A DNA stretch of 64,000 nucleotides, from contig NZ_JAZHRX010000001.1 in assembly GCF_036924645.1 (NCBI RefSeq), positions 5,793,501 to 5,857,500 on the forward strand, given 5' to 3'. Below the pieces are notes generated by a model. It had not been told where the DNA came from and ran no database searches. It saw only the letters and a program-made list of their open reading frames with translations. The DNA is from Bradyrhizobium sp. AZCC 2176 (GTDB lineage Bacteria > Pseudomonadota > Alphaproteobacteria > Rhizobiales > Xanthobacteraceae). A program made the position numbers and the translations under genes. Positions 1 through 8,257 of this stretch are shown here, in pieces; positions within the stretch are counted from its first letter, which is position 1; the number at the start of each line of letters is the position of its first letter.

Positions 1-76
1 GATCTAACCTCGTTGTTTGATCTGCACCAACAGCTCCAAGCTATCATTTTTCTTGGGGCCCAAGATGTGAGCTAGA

Positions 77-257
77 TCACAGCCTGTCTCGCTTGAACTT
101 CCACCGGCCCCAGTGATGCGTTTTCCGGGCTCGGTGAACGCGCGCGGACGTACCCGCGGTTCAATGCTCGCATGATGCTGATCGAAGCGAACGTCGTTGG
201 CCCGCTCAACTCGGCCGCCAGCATCGGCGCTTGGATGGCGGCTTGCCATTCCGGCAA
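77..257 (-). pseudogene. frameshifted small conserved protein
   Basis: The first 35 or so codons read as a small protein beginning with a TTG codon and the residues PEWQAAIQAP. This resembles a family of about 57-residue Rhizobiales proteins that I recall only from general familiarity and cannot name. The expected ending (HHWGR-KFKRDR-like, then TGA at about 77-79) is present but in another frame, so at least one and probably two small indels split it. No function is known to me. The alternative is that neither frame is coding. Confidence 0.4.
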
Positions 258-285
258 GGCGGTGTCCTTGCTTGGGAGGCCGAAG

Positions 286-543
286 CTATTTGATCAAGTG
301 CGCCACCATGGCCTCACAGGCCTTCTCGGCTTCCGCAAACGTCTTAAAAGGTGATCCACCTACCCGGATGGCGGTCCTGTTGGAATTGATGGGGCGCCAG
401 GAAGCTACAAAGCCGGGCTGCCCATGGAGTCCGGGACCACTGCGACTCTCGTTGCTGATGACAAATGAGAAGCCGCTCTCGTTTGCGCTCCATATTTCCA
501 GCTCCTCTGTCCCGGGAGCGATGCGGCTGAAGTGCAGAGCCAT
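286..543 (-). CDS. small conserved hypothetical protein, 85 aa
   Basis: Starts with ATG at 541-543 and has no signal peptide or membrane segment. The sequence is soluble and of ordinary composition, with a run near the C-terminus (KTFAEAEKACEAM) that looks helical. I recognise the general appearance of this protein from Bradyrhizobium genomes but know no function. Neighbours give no clue: a decayed small gene lies on the same strand downstream, and about 390 bases without a convincing gene lie upstream. Confidence 0.6.
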   Translation of the reverse strand: MALHFSRIAPGTEELEIWSANESGFSFVISNESRSGPGLHGQPGFVASWRPINSNRTAIRVGGSPFKTFAEAEKACEAMVAHLIK

Positions 544-933
544 TCCACCAATCCAGACAACCCTGAAACGGCTCCAGCCTGTTGGAAGCTGGAACCGTCA
601 ACCCTCGAAGGGTTTTCTTCCGGTGGGCTTTGGGGGCTAGAACCGGAAGCCATATTAGATTCATTTCGAGGCCCAACGGTTCCGTCGCTCTTGCCGTTTT
701 TCCCGCAACTCGGAACTGTCGAGTGCCGGACAGACAGCGGCCGAAATCGAATCTTAGCTTGCCGCATGCAGGGACGGCGTACGGACGGCTTGCCCGGCAT
801 AAGACAGGACGGCCTCAGCGGTTGACTCCAACCTCCCACCCTGGGGCCGTTTCTCTGCATCACGTCGAACTATGAAAGGGTCGTTCAGTATTGCTGCCTT
901 TGATGGCAGGATCCCAGCATAGGAGTTGATTCG
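544..933. other. intergenic stretch, no convincing gene
   Basis: Open frames exist on both strands, but they lack a ribosome binding site, recognisable motifs or plausible composition. The last bases (AGGAG at 921-925) form the ribosome binding site of the small plus-strand gene at 934. Confidence 0.5.
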
Positions 934-1044
934 ATGATGCTCGAAACAATTCTGGCGATGTTAGGCCTTGTGACCTGCGCGCTGATCCTCATCGCATTCT
1001 GGGGCTCCGACCTCTTTGGAAGCCGCACGCGGAAGCGGAGTTAG
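934..1044 (+). CDS. predicted single-pass small membrane protein, 36 aa
   Basis: This short frame starts at ATG 934 (a second ATG follows at once) with AGGAG at 921-925, eight bases upstream, which is a good ribosome binding site. The peptide has one hydrophobic helix (about residues 6-23, LAMLGLVTCALILIAF) and a basic tail, SRTRKRS. That positive-inside pattern fits a small inner-membrane protein. It overlaps, on the opposite strand, the abnormal C-terminal tail of galE. Function is unknown; evidence is the start signal plus membrane topology only. Confidence 0.55.
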   Translation: MMLETILAMLGLVTCALILIAFWGSDLFGSRTRKRS

Positions 1045-2145
1045 CTGTCCGCACTTCTGCGGGGCGCGGCTCGACCAAGGCCTGCTGACCCAAACGGTCC
1101 TGGGTGGCGGATTTCCGCTGTTGGGGTGAGGCAGAGCCGTAGTTGCTAAGCGCTGCGTCGCGTTACCTTGTGCCAATAGTTTGCGTTCCCAAGCGAGCGC
1201 ATGGCGGACGATCAGGGAAAGATCATCCCATTGAGGCCGCCAGCCTAGCAGATTGCGCATCCGCTCCGCCGACGCCACGATCTCGGCCGGATCGCCAGGC
1301 CGGCGGGCGGCAAGTTCGACGGGAAAGTCGTTTCCGGATTCGTGCCGCATGGCCTCGATCACCTGCAAGACCGAATAGCCGCGGCCGTAGCCGCAATTTA
1401 GCGTCAGGGACTCTCCGCCACCGCGCAGGTATGAAAGCGCGTTATAATGGGCGTTCACGAGGTCGCTCACGTGGATATAGTCGCGAACGCAGGTCCCGTC
1501 AGGCGTGGGGTAATCGGTGCCGAAAACCTGCATCTTCTCTCGCAGACCGACGGCGGTTTCCGCTGCAACCTTGATAAGATGCGTTGCTCCTCGCGTTGCC
1601 TGTCCAGTGCGCAGAGCAGGATCGGCGCCTGCTACGTTGAAATACCTCAAGATGACGTAGCGTAGGCCATGAGCACGTGCAGCATCACGCAGCATTGTTT
1701 CGGCCATGAATTTGGATGAGCCGTAAGGTGATACAGGCGCAATGGGGGTCTCTTCCGTGACAGGATTTGCCGGCGGATTCCCGTACACCGCAGCCGTCGA
1801 CGAGAGGATAAAACGCCGCACTCCACTCCTGATTGCGATCTCGAACAGGCTTCGGGAATTTGCCGTGTTGTTGCGATAATATCGAAGCGGTTCGGCAACC
1901 GACTCCGGCACGACGACAGAACCCGCAAAATGAATGATCTCCGAAATCCCATACTTCGCGATCAGGTGCGCAACTCGTCGCTGATCTCCGATGTCCTCAA
2001 CGAAAACGGAAACTCCGGATGGTATTGCCCATTCGAAGCCCGACGAAAAATCATCGATCACGATGGGCAGTTCGCCGCGATCTGCGAGTCCGTACACCAT
2101 GTGGCTCCCAATGTATCCGGCACCACCGGTGATAAGGATCGCCAT
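961..2145 (-). CDS. galE: UDP-glucose 4-epimerase
   Basis: Interconverts UDP-glucose and UDP-galactose, supplying galactose for surface polysaccharide. The ATG at 2145 gives MAILITGGAGYIGSH, with the Rossmann TGGAGYIG motif at the N-terminus. A longer frame runs upstream to 2253, but that extension does not resemble the family. SSTAAVYG and the catalytic Y-x3-K (SPYGSSK) are intact. Homology ends around ALAWERKL, roughly 325 residues in. About 70 further Pro/Arg-rich residues follow that the family lacks, suggesting loss of the original stop or a small frameshift. The tail overlaps an opposite-strand small gene at 934-1044. Confidence 0.93.
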   Translation of the reverse strand: MAILITGGAGYIGSHMVYGLADRGELPIVIDDFSSGFEWAIPSGVSVFVEDIGDQRRVAHLIAKYGISEIIHFAGSVVVPESVAEPLRYYRNNTANSRSLFEIAIRSGVRRFILSSTAAVYGNPPANPVTEETPIAPVSPYGSSKFMAETMLRDAARAHGLRYVILRYFNVAGADPALRTGQATRGATHLIKVAAETAVGLREKMQVFGTDYPTPDGTCVRDYIHVSDLVNAHYNALSYLRGGGESLTLNCGYGRGYSVLQVIEAMRHESGNDFPVELAARRPGDPAEIVASAERMRNLLGWRPQWDDLSLIVRHALAWERKLLAQGNATQRLATTALPHPNSGNPPPRTVWVSRPWSSRAPQKCGQLTPLPRAASKEVGAPECDEDQRAGHKA

Positions 2146-2267
2146 TACTATCGCCTTGGGAGACCTGATTTGAAACTTCGGAACAAAGTTCCCTTCAGGC
2201 GCGTTATGAAAGCCAATGCCAGGGACAACACTTGAGGTGCGCTGGGGGTTCATTCCCGATCAAGGAT

Positions 2268-2440
2268 TTAGCTGGGTGTCGCCTGATGTGATGCAGGCGG
2301 CGGTGTCGGCCGATGGATGGCAGATCCGTCTGAGTCTCGATCCGCCGCGTGAAACTCCTCGTGCTGCCGCTCGATCGCGTTGGTGGTGGTAGCGATGTGG
2401 CGACCTCGCCGCGCGAATTCCCACCACATTTCTAGACGGC
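2268..2440 (-). pseudogene. IS256-family transposase C-terminal remnant
   Basis: One minus-strand frame reads EMWWEFARRGRHIATTTNAIERQHEEF, in which TTNAIER-x-HEEF matches the conserved C-terminal region of IS256/Mutator-type transposases. The next conserved piece (LPSADTAA-like; here HPSADTAA) appears in a different frame a few codons on, so the fragment is frameshifted as well as truncated. Nothing upstream resembles the catalytic DDE part. It sits between galE and a glycosyltransferase gene and marks an old insertion. Confidence 0.65.
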
Positions 2441-2476
2441 AGCGGTGCGTTGTCATGCAACCGTTAAGGACAATGC

Positions 2477-4174
2477 ATGGCGCTTGAACAGGTGGATGAC
2501 GACGGCTCTGGGTTTGCGAGGCCGAAGCTCGGCCTCGCATTTGCTGCTCGCCATGCCGAGACGTTGCTCGTGCTCCTTGTGCTGAGCATGGCCTTGGTTA
2601 TCGGGCTTGCGACCGCCGCGGATTACGGGCTGTCGACCGACGAATTCAATACTGACGATTACGGCCCCAAGGCGCTTGCCTGGTACACGAGCGCCTTTGC
2701 GGACCGGTCTCAGTTCGAGACGGTCGAAGAGTATCTGTGGATGTATGGACCGTGGTTTCAGATGCTCGTCGCGGCCGCGCAGCCGCTTGAGCTCGCGAGC
2801 CCGATCACGGTCCGGCACGCCATGACCTTCCTGTTCGGCCTCGCTGGGCTCGCCGCCGTCGTACCGATGGCACGGCTCACGGTCGGGCACTGGGCTGGGT
2901 TGACGGCGCTCACCCTGTGCCTGCTGACCGGCTACCTGTACGGCAACCTGTTCTTTGCCCCCATCGACGTGCCGTTCCTGTTCGCCATGAGCTGGTCGAC
3001 GCTCGCGATCGTCCTGATGGTGCGGCAGGAGGTGCCGAGCTGGCGTCTGACCCTTGCGGCCGGCCTTGCCACTGGCCTAGCCATCGCGACACGCACCGGC
3101 GGGGTGATCACGCACGCCTACCTCGTCGGTGGCATGAGCCTGTGCGCGCTCGAGGCGGTGCTGCGCCATGGCCGCACGGGCTATGGCCAGTTGCGCCAGA
3201 TCGCCTTGCATACGCTGCTCGCCATCCTCGTCGCCTGGCTGACGGCGATCGCGCTCTGGCCGTGGTTGCAGACTGGACATCCTCTCACACAATTCCTCGA
3301 GGCCTATCGGCACTTTGCTCCGCTCGACACCTCGTTCGAATTCCAGAACTGGGGCCAGCGCACGTTCACCGATAAACTGCCCGCCTGGTACATCCCCGGA
3401 CAGCTCGTGGCGCGTTTGCCCGAGGGCTTTTTGGCGTTGCTGTTGCTCGGCATGGCGGTCTGGATCTGTGCTGCGGGGGCGTGGATGCGCGCCGCCCTCG
3501 GCGCCCTGCGTCGGTCCGGCGTCGTGGGACTGCGACCAGTGGCGGCCGAGCTCGCAGGATCGCGCGCGGTGCTGGTCGTCAGTGTGGCGGCGTTCGGGCC
3601 CATCGGGGTGCTCATCCTGCAGGGCTCGACGCTCTATGACGGTGTCCGCCACGTATTGTTCGTGATCCCAATGCTCGCCATCGTGGCCGCGCGCGGGCTG
3701 ACGAGCCTCTTGCCCTTCTTGCGACGCCTCCCGATTGTGCCCGCGGCCCTCGGGGTCGCGCACACGGCCGCCGTCGTGGTGACGCTCGTCATCCTGCATC
3801 CGCTCGAATATATCGCGATGAACAGTCTGGCAGGCGGCGTCGCCGGCGCTTACGGCCGATTCGACCTCGACTATTGGAGCATGGCGGCTCCCGAGGCGCT
3901 GCGCCGCCTCGAGGGTCGAATTGACGCCGAAGGCCAGTTCGCGGGCGATCCACCACGCGTGCTGGTCTGCCTGGGCTGGCGCGAGCAACTGGCCGGCGTG
4001 ATGTTCCGTCGCAACTGGATTGCCGAAACCGATCTGCGTAAGGCCGACTACCTGATCGCCACCGAGCGCTGGCCTTGTGCCGACGGCACGTCGGCCGTAC
4101 TGGTTGATGAAGTCACGCGATTTGGCCGCCCGTTCGCCCAGATCTACGCCAATCGTCGCGGGCTCGGCGACTGA
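2477..4174 (+). CDS. GT39/ArnT-like multi-pass membrane glycosyltransferase
   Basis: The 565-residue protein begins at ATG 2477 with AAGGA at 2466-2470. It has a first membrane helix at about residues 28-47, followed by an acidic motif, DEFNTDD (55-61), in the first periplasmic loop. That is where GT-C enzymes (protein mannosyltransferase / ArnT type) hold their catalytic acid. About ten further hydrophobic helices follow, then a soluble C-terminal domain of roughly 120 residues. By family, it should move a sugar from a polyprenyl-phosphate donor to a lipid, glycan or protein. The nearby GT2, methyltransferase and DUF2304 genes fit such a pathway, but the acceptor is unknown. Confidence 0.75.
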   Translation: MALEQVDDDGSGFARPKLGLAFAARHAETLLVLLVLSMALVIGLATAADYGLSTDEFNTDDYGPKALAWYTSAFADRSQFETVEEYLWMYGPWFQMLVAAAQPLELASPITVRHAMTFLFGLAGLAAVVPMARLTVGHWAGLTALTLCLLTGYLYGNLFFAPIDVPFLFAMSWSTLAIVLMVRQEVPSWRLTLAAGLATGLAIATRTGGVITHAYLVGGMSLCALEAVLRHGRTGYGQLRQIALHTLLAILVAWLTAIALWPWLQTGHPLTQFLEAYRHFAPLDTSFEFQNWGQRTFTDKLPAWYIPGQLVARLPEGFLALLLLGMAVWICAAGAWMRAALGALRRSGVVGLRPVAAELAGSRAVLVVSVAAFGPIGVLILQGSTLYDGVRHVLFVIPMLAIVAARGLTSLLPFLRRLPIVPAALGVAHTAAVVVTLVILHPLEYIAMNSLAGGVAGAYGRFDLDYWSMAAPEALRRLEGRIDAEGQFAGDPPRVLVCLGWREQLAGVMFRRNWIAETDLRKADYLIATERWPCADGTSAVLVDEVTRFGRPFAQIYANRRGLGD

Positions 4175-4218
4175 CGCCAAGTCCCGGCGCGACTTGGCAC
4201 GCGACTTGGCAATGGCAT

Positions 4219-4629
4219 CTACTTCTTCGCCTGCAATTCGATCGGGAGCGCCTCGGGCTTTCGGCCCGATATGACCGGGCGACGTTTTCGCGGCGGGCCT
4301 GCCTCAAGCCGGCTCTCCTTGGCGCGATCGATCGCGACGGCGCGCGCCAGACGCGTGATCATATCGAGCTGGAGCCGCAACTTGAGATGCAAGTTGAGCA
4401 TGATGAGCAGGCTGATCACGACCCAGGTGTAGACGATGAGGTCGGAACCGCGGCCGATTCCCACGAAGGCCGCAAGCGCGGTGGCATGCTCCGGCACCCA
4501 AACGAAGTAGAGGCCGGCGAGCGCAGCGCCGCTCGCGAGCAGGCCAATGATCGGCACCGTCCGATGCGCCGACCAGGCGTAGACCAGAACCAACGCCAGA
4601 AAGGCCGTCAACAATAGCTGCGCGATCAT
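4219..4629 (-). CDS. DUF2304 membrane protein
   Basis: A 136-residue protein with about three hydrophobic helices in the first 100 residues, then a basic amphipathic tail (LHLKLRLQLDMITRLAR), as in DUF2304. Family members usually lie beside GT2 glycosyltransferases that make or use polyprenyl-phosphate sugars, as here. Its ATG (4627-4629) overlaps the stop codon of the GT2 gene by four bases (ATGA), so the two are probably translationally coupled. The biochemical role of the family is not established. Confidence 0.8.
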   Translation of the reverse strand: MIAQLLLTAFLALVLVYAWSAHRTVPIIGLLASGAALAGLYFVWVPEHATALAAFVGIGRGSDLIVYTWVVISLLIMLNLHLKLRLQLDMITRLARAVAIDRAKESRLEAGPPRKRRPVISGRKPEALPIELQAKK

Positions 4630-5315
4630 CGGTAGAGCCTCCGCGCAAACAGATCGATCAGGATGGCCAGTGCATCGGTGATGCGTTGACCCTTGCCCAG
4701 CGAATAGGCACTGTACTCGATGTTCACCGGCACCTCGACAAAGCGCAGGCGGCTCTGCGCGATCTGGTGCAGGATCTCGGATGCGTGCGCCATTCGGTTC
4801 TGTCGCAAGGAGATCGCGCGGGCGCCGCGCGCGGTCATCGCCCGTAGGCCATTGTGGGTATCGGTGACCGGCAGTCCGGTGCTCGCGCGTGTGAACCAGA
4901 GCGCGGCGCTGAGCAGGATGCGGCGCGACACCGGCAGATTTGCCGTCGCGCCGGCGAGAAAGCGGCTGCCGAGCGCGAAATCGATGCCGGGCTGCTCGAT
5001 CGCCGCGAGCAGCGCCGCGATGGCCACGGGGGAGTGCTGGCCGTCGGCGTCGAACGTGACGAGCGCATCTGCACGCTGCTCGAGGGCGTAGTCGATGCCG
5101 GTCTGCAGCGCGGCGCCCTGTCCGAGGTTGACCGGATGCCGGACGACGAGCGCGCCTGCGAGCAACGCAACGTCGCCGGTTCGGTCACTGGAGCCATCAT
5201 CGACGACCACGACCGCGTAGCCGGCGCGGCGAATGCCGGACACGACTCTGCCGACCACCGGCGCTTCATTGTACGCCGCGACAACGACCCAGGGATTACG
5301 AATCCGGCCGGTCAT
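4626..5315 (-). CDS. GT2 family glycosyltransferase (polyprenyl-phosphate type)
   Basis: The chosen ATG (5313-5315) gives MTGRIRNPWVVVAAYNEAP and overlaps the upstream methyltransferase stop by four bases. A longer frame upstream is not family-like. Hallmarks of GT2/DPM-like enzymes are present: AAYNE, VDDGSSD (38-44) for nucleotide binding and FDADGQH (88-94) with the catalytic metal-binding acids. At 229 residues it lacks C-terminal membrane helices, so it probably transfers a sugar to a polyprenyl phosphate at the membrane surface. It forms a coupled operon with the methyltransferase and DUF2304 genes. Confidence 0.88.
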   Translation of the reverse strand: MTGRIRNPWVVVAAYNEAPVVGRVVSGIRRAGYAVVVVDDGSSDRTGDVALLAGALVVRHPVNLGQGAALQTGIDYALEQRADALVTFDADGQHSPVAIAALLAAIEQPGIDFALGSRFLAGATANLPVSRRILLSAALWFTRASTGLPVTDTHNGLRAMTARGARAISLRQNRMAHASEILHQIAQSRLRFVEVPVNIEYSAYSLGKGQRITDALAILIDLFARRLYR

Positions 5316-6196
5316 GGTGGCGCCTTGCTCAAGACCACGCGCATCGCGTCGAACAGGTTCACGGGAATAGCGAACCGGTTGCCCGTCGGGCTGGCCGCGA
5401 TCTTGCGGCCGACCATGCGACCGACCTGGAAGGCGATCAGCGAGAACGGCACGAATTTCCAGGGGTAATCGGAACTCTCGACGCGAAAGCCGACCGAATT
5501 GGCCAGAGACGCGATGCTGGCGCGATTGAAGAACCACAGGTGCTGTGGAGGCGTCATCAGGCGCCAGTGCGCGCCGGTCGACCGCGCTGCCAAGGAACCG
5601 AAGTCTCCGGTCGTCAGCACAATGATTCCGTCCGGCCGGAGATGGTCCGCGAGCAGCGCGAGGGCTTCCTGCGGGTCGGGCAGATGCTCGATGACGTCGA
5701 GGAGGACGATGACATCCAGGGTGCCAAGCGACTCGAGAGTCGCTTCGCTCAGCGGGCCGCAGATGACGTTCAAGCCGAGATCGCCGGCATGGGCCGCGGC
5801 CGATTCCGCCGGCTCGATACCGCTCACCTCAAATCCCGCGCGGCGGGCTTCATCGAGAAAGAAGCCGTATGCGCAACCGATCTCGAGCAAGCAGCCCTGT
5901 GGCTTGCGGTGCTGGATGAACTCGACCGTGCGGGCGAACTCGCGCCGTAGCACAGGTTCGGCGCCGCGATAGTCGGCGTAGCCGTCGGACTGACGGCCGG
6001 AAAAGTAGCCATCGTCATAATATGCGAGGGAATCGAAGCTCGATGCCTCGGTGCGTCCCAGTCCGCAGTCCCGACATTGAAAGATGTCGCAACCGTTCTT
6101 GATGTAGAGAAACCGATGTGGCGTCGCCCGACTGCACGCGGGACACTTGAGCGTAAGCGCAGTTCGGTCGTTTCGCATCAGCACATGCGTCCCCAA
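5312..6196 (-). CDS. class I SAM methyltransferase with N-terminal zinc ribbon
   Basis: The N-terminus has two CxxC pairs (Cys18/21 and Cys41/44) forming a likely zinc ribbon. The SAM-binding motif follows at about 103-112 (LLEIGCAYGFF), with an acidic post-motif (VIVLLDVIEHLPDP). This domain order is common in methyltransferases that modify sugars or lipids in polysaccharide clusters. A second in-frame ATG at 6175 could be the start. It is the first gene of a three-gene operon with ATGA overlaps, so sugar or glycolipid methylation is the best guess. Confidence 0.8.
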   Translation of the reverse strand: MGTHVLMRNDRTALTLKCPACSRATPHRFLYIKNGCDIFQCRDCGLGRTEASSFDSLAYYDDGYFSGRQSDGYADYRGAEPVLRREFARTVEFIQHRKPQGCLLEIGCAYGFFLDEARRAGFEVSGIEPAESAAAHAGDLGLNVICGPLSEATLESLGTLDVIVLLDVIEHLPDPQEALALLADHLRPDGIIVLTTGDFGSLAARSTGAHWRLMTPPQHLWFFNRASIASLANSVGFRVESSDYPWKFVPFSLIAFQVGRMVGRKIAASPTGNRFAIPVNLFDAMRVVLSKAPP

Positions 6197-6870
6197 AGGG
6201 CGTTTCTTCCGTGCGAAAAAACGCCTCCGGTGCCGAACTGTTCCGCTTGGCGAACGGCCACGGGGTCGCAGGCAGCTTTGCTGTGTCTGGGCTTCGAATA
6301 CCCTTACGGCGTCCAGCCGCGACCCGGTCAGAGTCTTATTTCGACCGGCTTGAGACTGCGGGCAAATTTCCGAGGCGCGTCAGCCTCGGCGAAAGGCGCG
6401 TGGCATGGGTGAAAGCAAGATCGACGCGTGTTTGGACAACCTGATCAGATCAGCAAACGCTCGCGCGCACTCGGCACATTCGGAAGCCAGACCGACCTAG
6501 TGTGCGGCTCGCTGCGTAGATCGCACGCCTGATCCACTACCAACGTGCTGATCAGCGCTGATGACTTGCTACCCATTTGCTACCTGGGAGAGCTTTTAGG
6601 CAGCAGCCCAAGCCTAGTCTAGAAGCGCTTGATTTTATGAGGTTTTTGGTGAGCGCGGAGGAAGTCACACTTTCCAGCAAAATCAATAACCTAGCAGTGT
6701 CTAATCGTCATAACGGCGCACTGTAAGGCCAAAGGTTTTCAACGGAGTGTCTAAATCTCGGGGAGCCGCTCGCCTTGTCGGTCGGGATTGGACAGGTGAT
6801 CCGGCGGTACTCCGCCTAACACCGCAGGGGCTCTGGACTAAATCTGGATCGAACCTGGCGCTGGTCCGCT
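6197..6870. other. intergenic stretch containing the left attachment-like repeat
   Basis: No convincing gene was found. The stretch includes the upstream region of the methyltransferase operon and, at 6647-6661, a 15-base copy of the 3' end of the tRNA-Lys gene at 15606. The left junction of a probable integrative element therefore falls here. Confidence 0.5.
6647..6661 (+). repeat. attL-like copy of tRNA-Lys 3' end
   Basis: TGGTGAGCGCGGAGG occurs here and again at 15606-15620, where it is the CCA end and acceptor/T-arm portion of the tRNA-Lys gene. Both copies have the same orientation. A displaced tRNA 3' fragment is the usual scar at the far end of an element that a tyrosine integrase inserted into a tRNA gene. 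Confidence 0.6.
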
Positions 6871-7275
6871 GTGCCGCGTTCCGCAGCCGCGCCGGGCGGA
6901 TCGGTAGGACCCGGTTCAACCCATGCCAGGGCTTCGACATGGTATGACGCTGAGGCCGCGACGACCACAGTTGAACATGTGCTTGGCTTAGCGGCGTCTC
7001 TCGTTATCCGGCATCTCCGGGGCGTGCCGGACGCATGTCCCGCCTGTGGCTCCAAGCGGCTGTCGCCACAACGGGGTTTTCACTCGGGCGCCCCCGACAT
7101 CGAATGGGAGCGTCCGACGTGCGAAAAGTGTGGGTGGGTCGGTGAACCTGCCCCTATCCTTGGCGATCCCGAAGCCTACGCCTCGGATGATGAAGACTCG
7201 CCGCCCCCCGAGGGCGACTGCGTCATACCAAGCGTGCCGCTACGGGAACTTCGCAGGCCGACGCAGAATGATTAG
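6871..7275 (+). CDS. hypothetical zinc-ribbon protein
   Basis: The C-terminal half has two metal-binding knuckles, ACPACGSKRL and TCEKCGWVG, about 28 residues apart, followed by an acidic tail (ASDDEDSPPPEGD). This is a typical small zinc ribbon. The only start in frame is GTG at 6871 with no evident ribosome binding site, and the first 45 residues are of low complexity, so the true start may differ. It is just inside the left end of the probable integrative element. Function is unknown. Confidence 0.45.
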   Translation: MPRSAAAPGGSVGPGSTHARASTWYDAEAATTTVEHVLGLAASLVIRHLRGVPDACPACGSKRLSPQRGFHSGAPDIEWERPTCEKCGWVGEPAPILGDPEAYASDDEDSPPPEGDCVIPSVPLRELRRPTQND

Positions 7276-7603
7276 CTGACATCGACGGTTGTAGGCGCCC
7301 GGTGGCTGGGTGTCGCTTTCGTAGTGGCCCGTAACACCAATCGGCAAAGCGGCTAGGCCGATCATCGTATGCTGCCCGGTCGCGAATTGACGAAAACCGG
7401 ACATGGCGCAGGTGTCGCATTTCGGCAGCGATTGACCCAACTGAGACGAAACCCCCGCGCCAACATATCTACTACGCCGGCAGCCGCAGGGTCCCAAAAT
7501 CGGTTCCCACAATCGTTGTTGCGGTGATACCGCCAGCCTCGACCGCTTTGTGCTAACCTGCCTCCGTCAACGGACCGCCGCGACGGCGTCGAGGGCCCTC
7601 CGG
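7276..7603. other. intergenic stretch upstream of response regulator
   Basis: No gene was recognised. It must hold the promoter of the response regulator gene at 7604; I cannot identify a specific operator or sigma-factor site in it. Confidence 0.4.
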
Positions 7604-8257
7604 ATGAAGATTCTCCTAGTTGACGATCATGCCCTGATCCGTGATGCATTGAGCGGCGTCATCAAGGAGTTGGTCGATGACGCGAGCGTATTGGAGGCAC
7701 CGGATTGCCACCAGGCGATGCGACTGATCCGGGAGCATCCCGATCTTCATCTGATCCTGCTTGATCTCAACCTGCCGGATCGGGACGGCCTCGCGGTTCT
7801 CGCTGACCTGCGCATGCGCCACGCGACTATGTCGGTCGTCGTGTTGTCGGCCTTCCACGACCGCGAGAAGATCCTGAAGGCGCTCGATCTCGGCGCGCTC
7901 GGCTTTATTCCCAAGTCGGCACCCCGCGAGGTGATGGTGAACGCGCTTCGCCTGGTGTTGTCGGGCGGTGTCTACGTTCCGCCCGAGGCGCTCGCGCGAG
8001 CGGAACCGAAGGAGGCAAGGCCAGCAAAACCGTTCTCGCCCGCCGACGCCGGCCTGACGGACCGGCAGCTCGAGGTGCTGGCGCTTCTGATGCGCGGCAA
8101 GAGCAACAAGGCGATCTCGCGCGCGCTCGACATGGCCGAACCCACGGTGAAGCACCACGTCACGGCGATCCTCAAGGCCCTCAAGTCCGCGAACCGCACC
8201 GAGGCCGTCATAGCGGTGGGGGCGCTGGGCTGGGAGCTGCCACAGGTTCCCGAATAG
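7604..8257 (+). CDS. NarL/LuxR-family response regulator
   Basis: The ATG at 7604 starts MKILLVDDHALIRD, the normal beginning of a receiver domain. An 18-codon longer frame is not family-like. The acidic pair is at Asp7/8, the phospho-acceptor is Asp54 (LLDLNLP), and the conserved Lys lies in FIPKSA. A LuxR-type helix-turn-helix occupies about 151-200 (LTDRQLEVLALLMRGKSNKAIS). The gene converges on, and overlaps by 50 bases, the 3' end of a hybrid sensor kinase gene, its likely partner. The target promoters are not evident. Confidence 0.92.
   Translation: MKILLVDDHALIRDALSGVIKELVDDASVLEAPDCHQAMRLIREHPDLHLILLDLNLPDRDGLAVLADLRMRHATMSVVVLSAFHDREKILKALDLGALGFIPKSAPREVMVNALRLVLSGGVYVPPEALARAEPKEARPAKPFSPADAGLTDRQLEVLALLMRGKSNKAISRALDMAEPTVKHHVTAILKALKSANRTEAVIAVGALGWELPQVPE

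Noticed and set aside
17..30. FixK-like palindrome TTGATCTGCACCAA
   Set aside because: One half-site is imperfect and no convincing gene start lies downstream; such matches are expected by chance.
3077..4180. Long minus-strand open frame opposite the GT39-like gene
   Set aside because: It is a shadow frame of a high-GC gene: Arg/His/Gln-rich, no motifs, no ribosome binding site.
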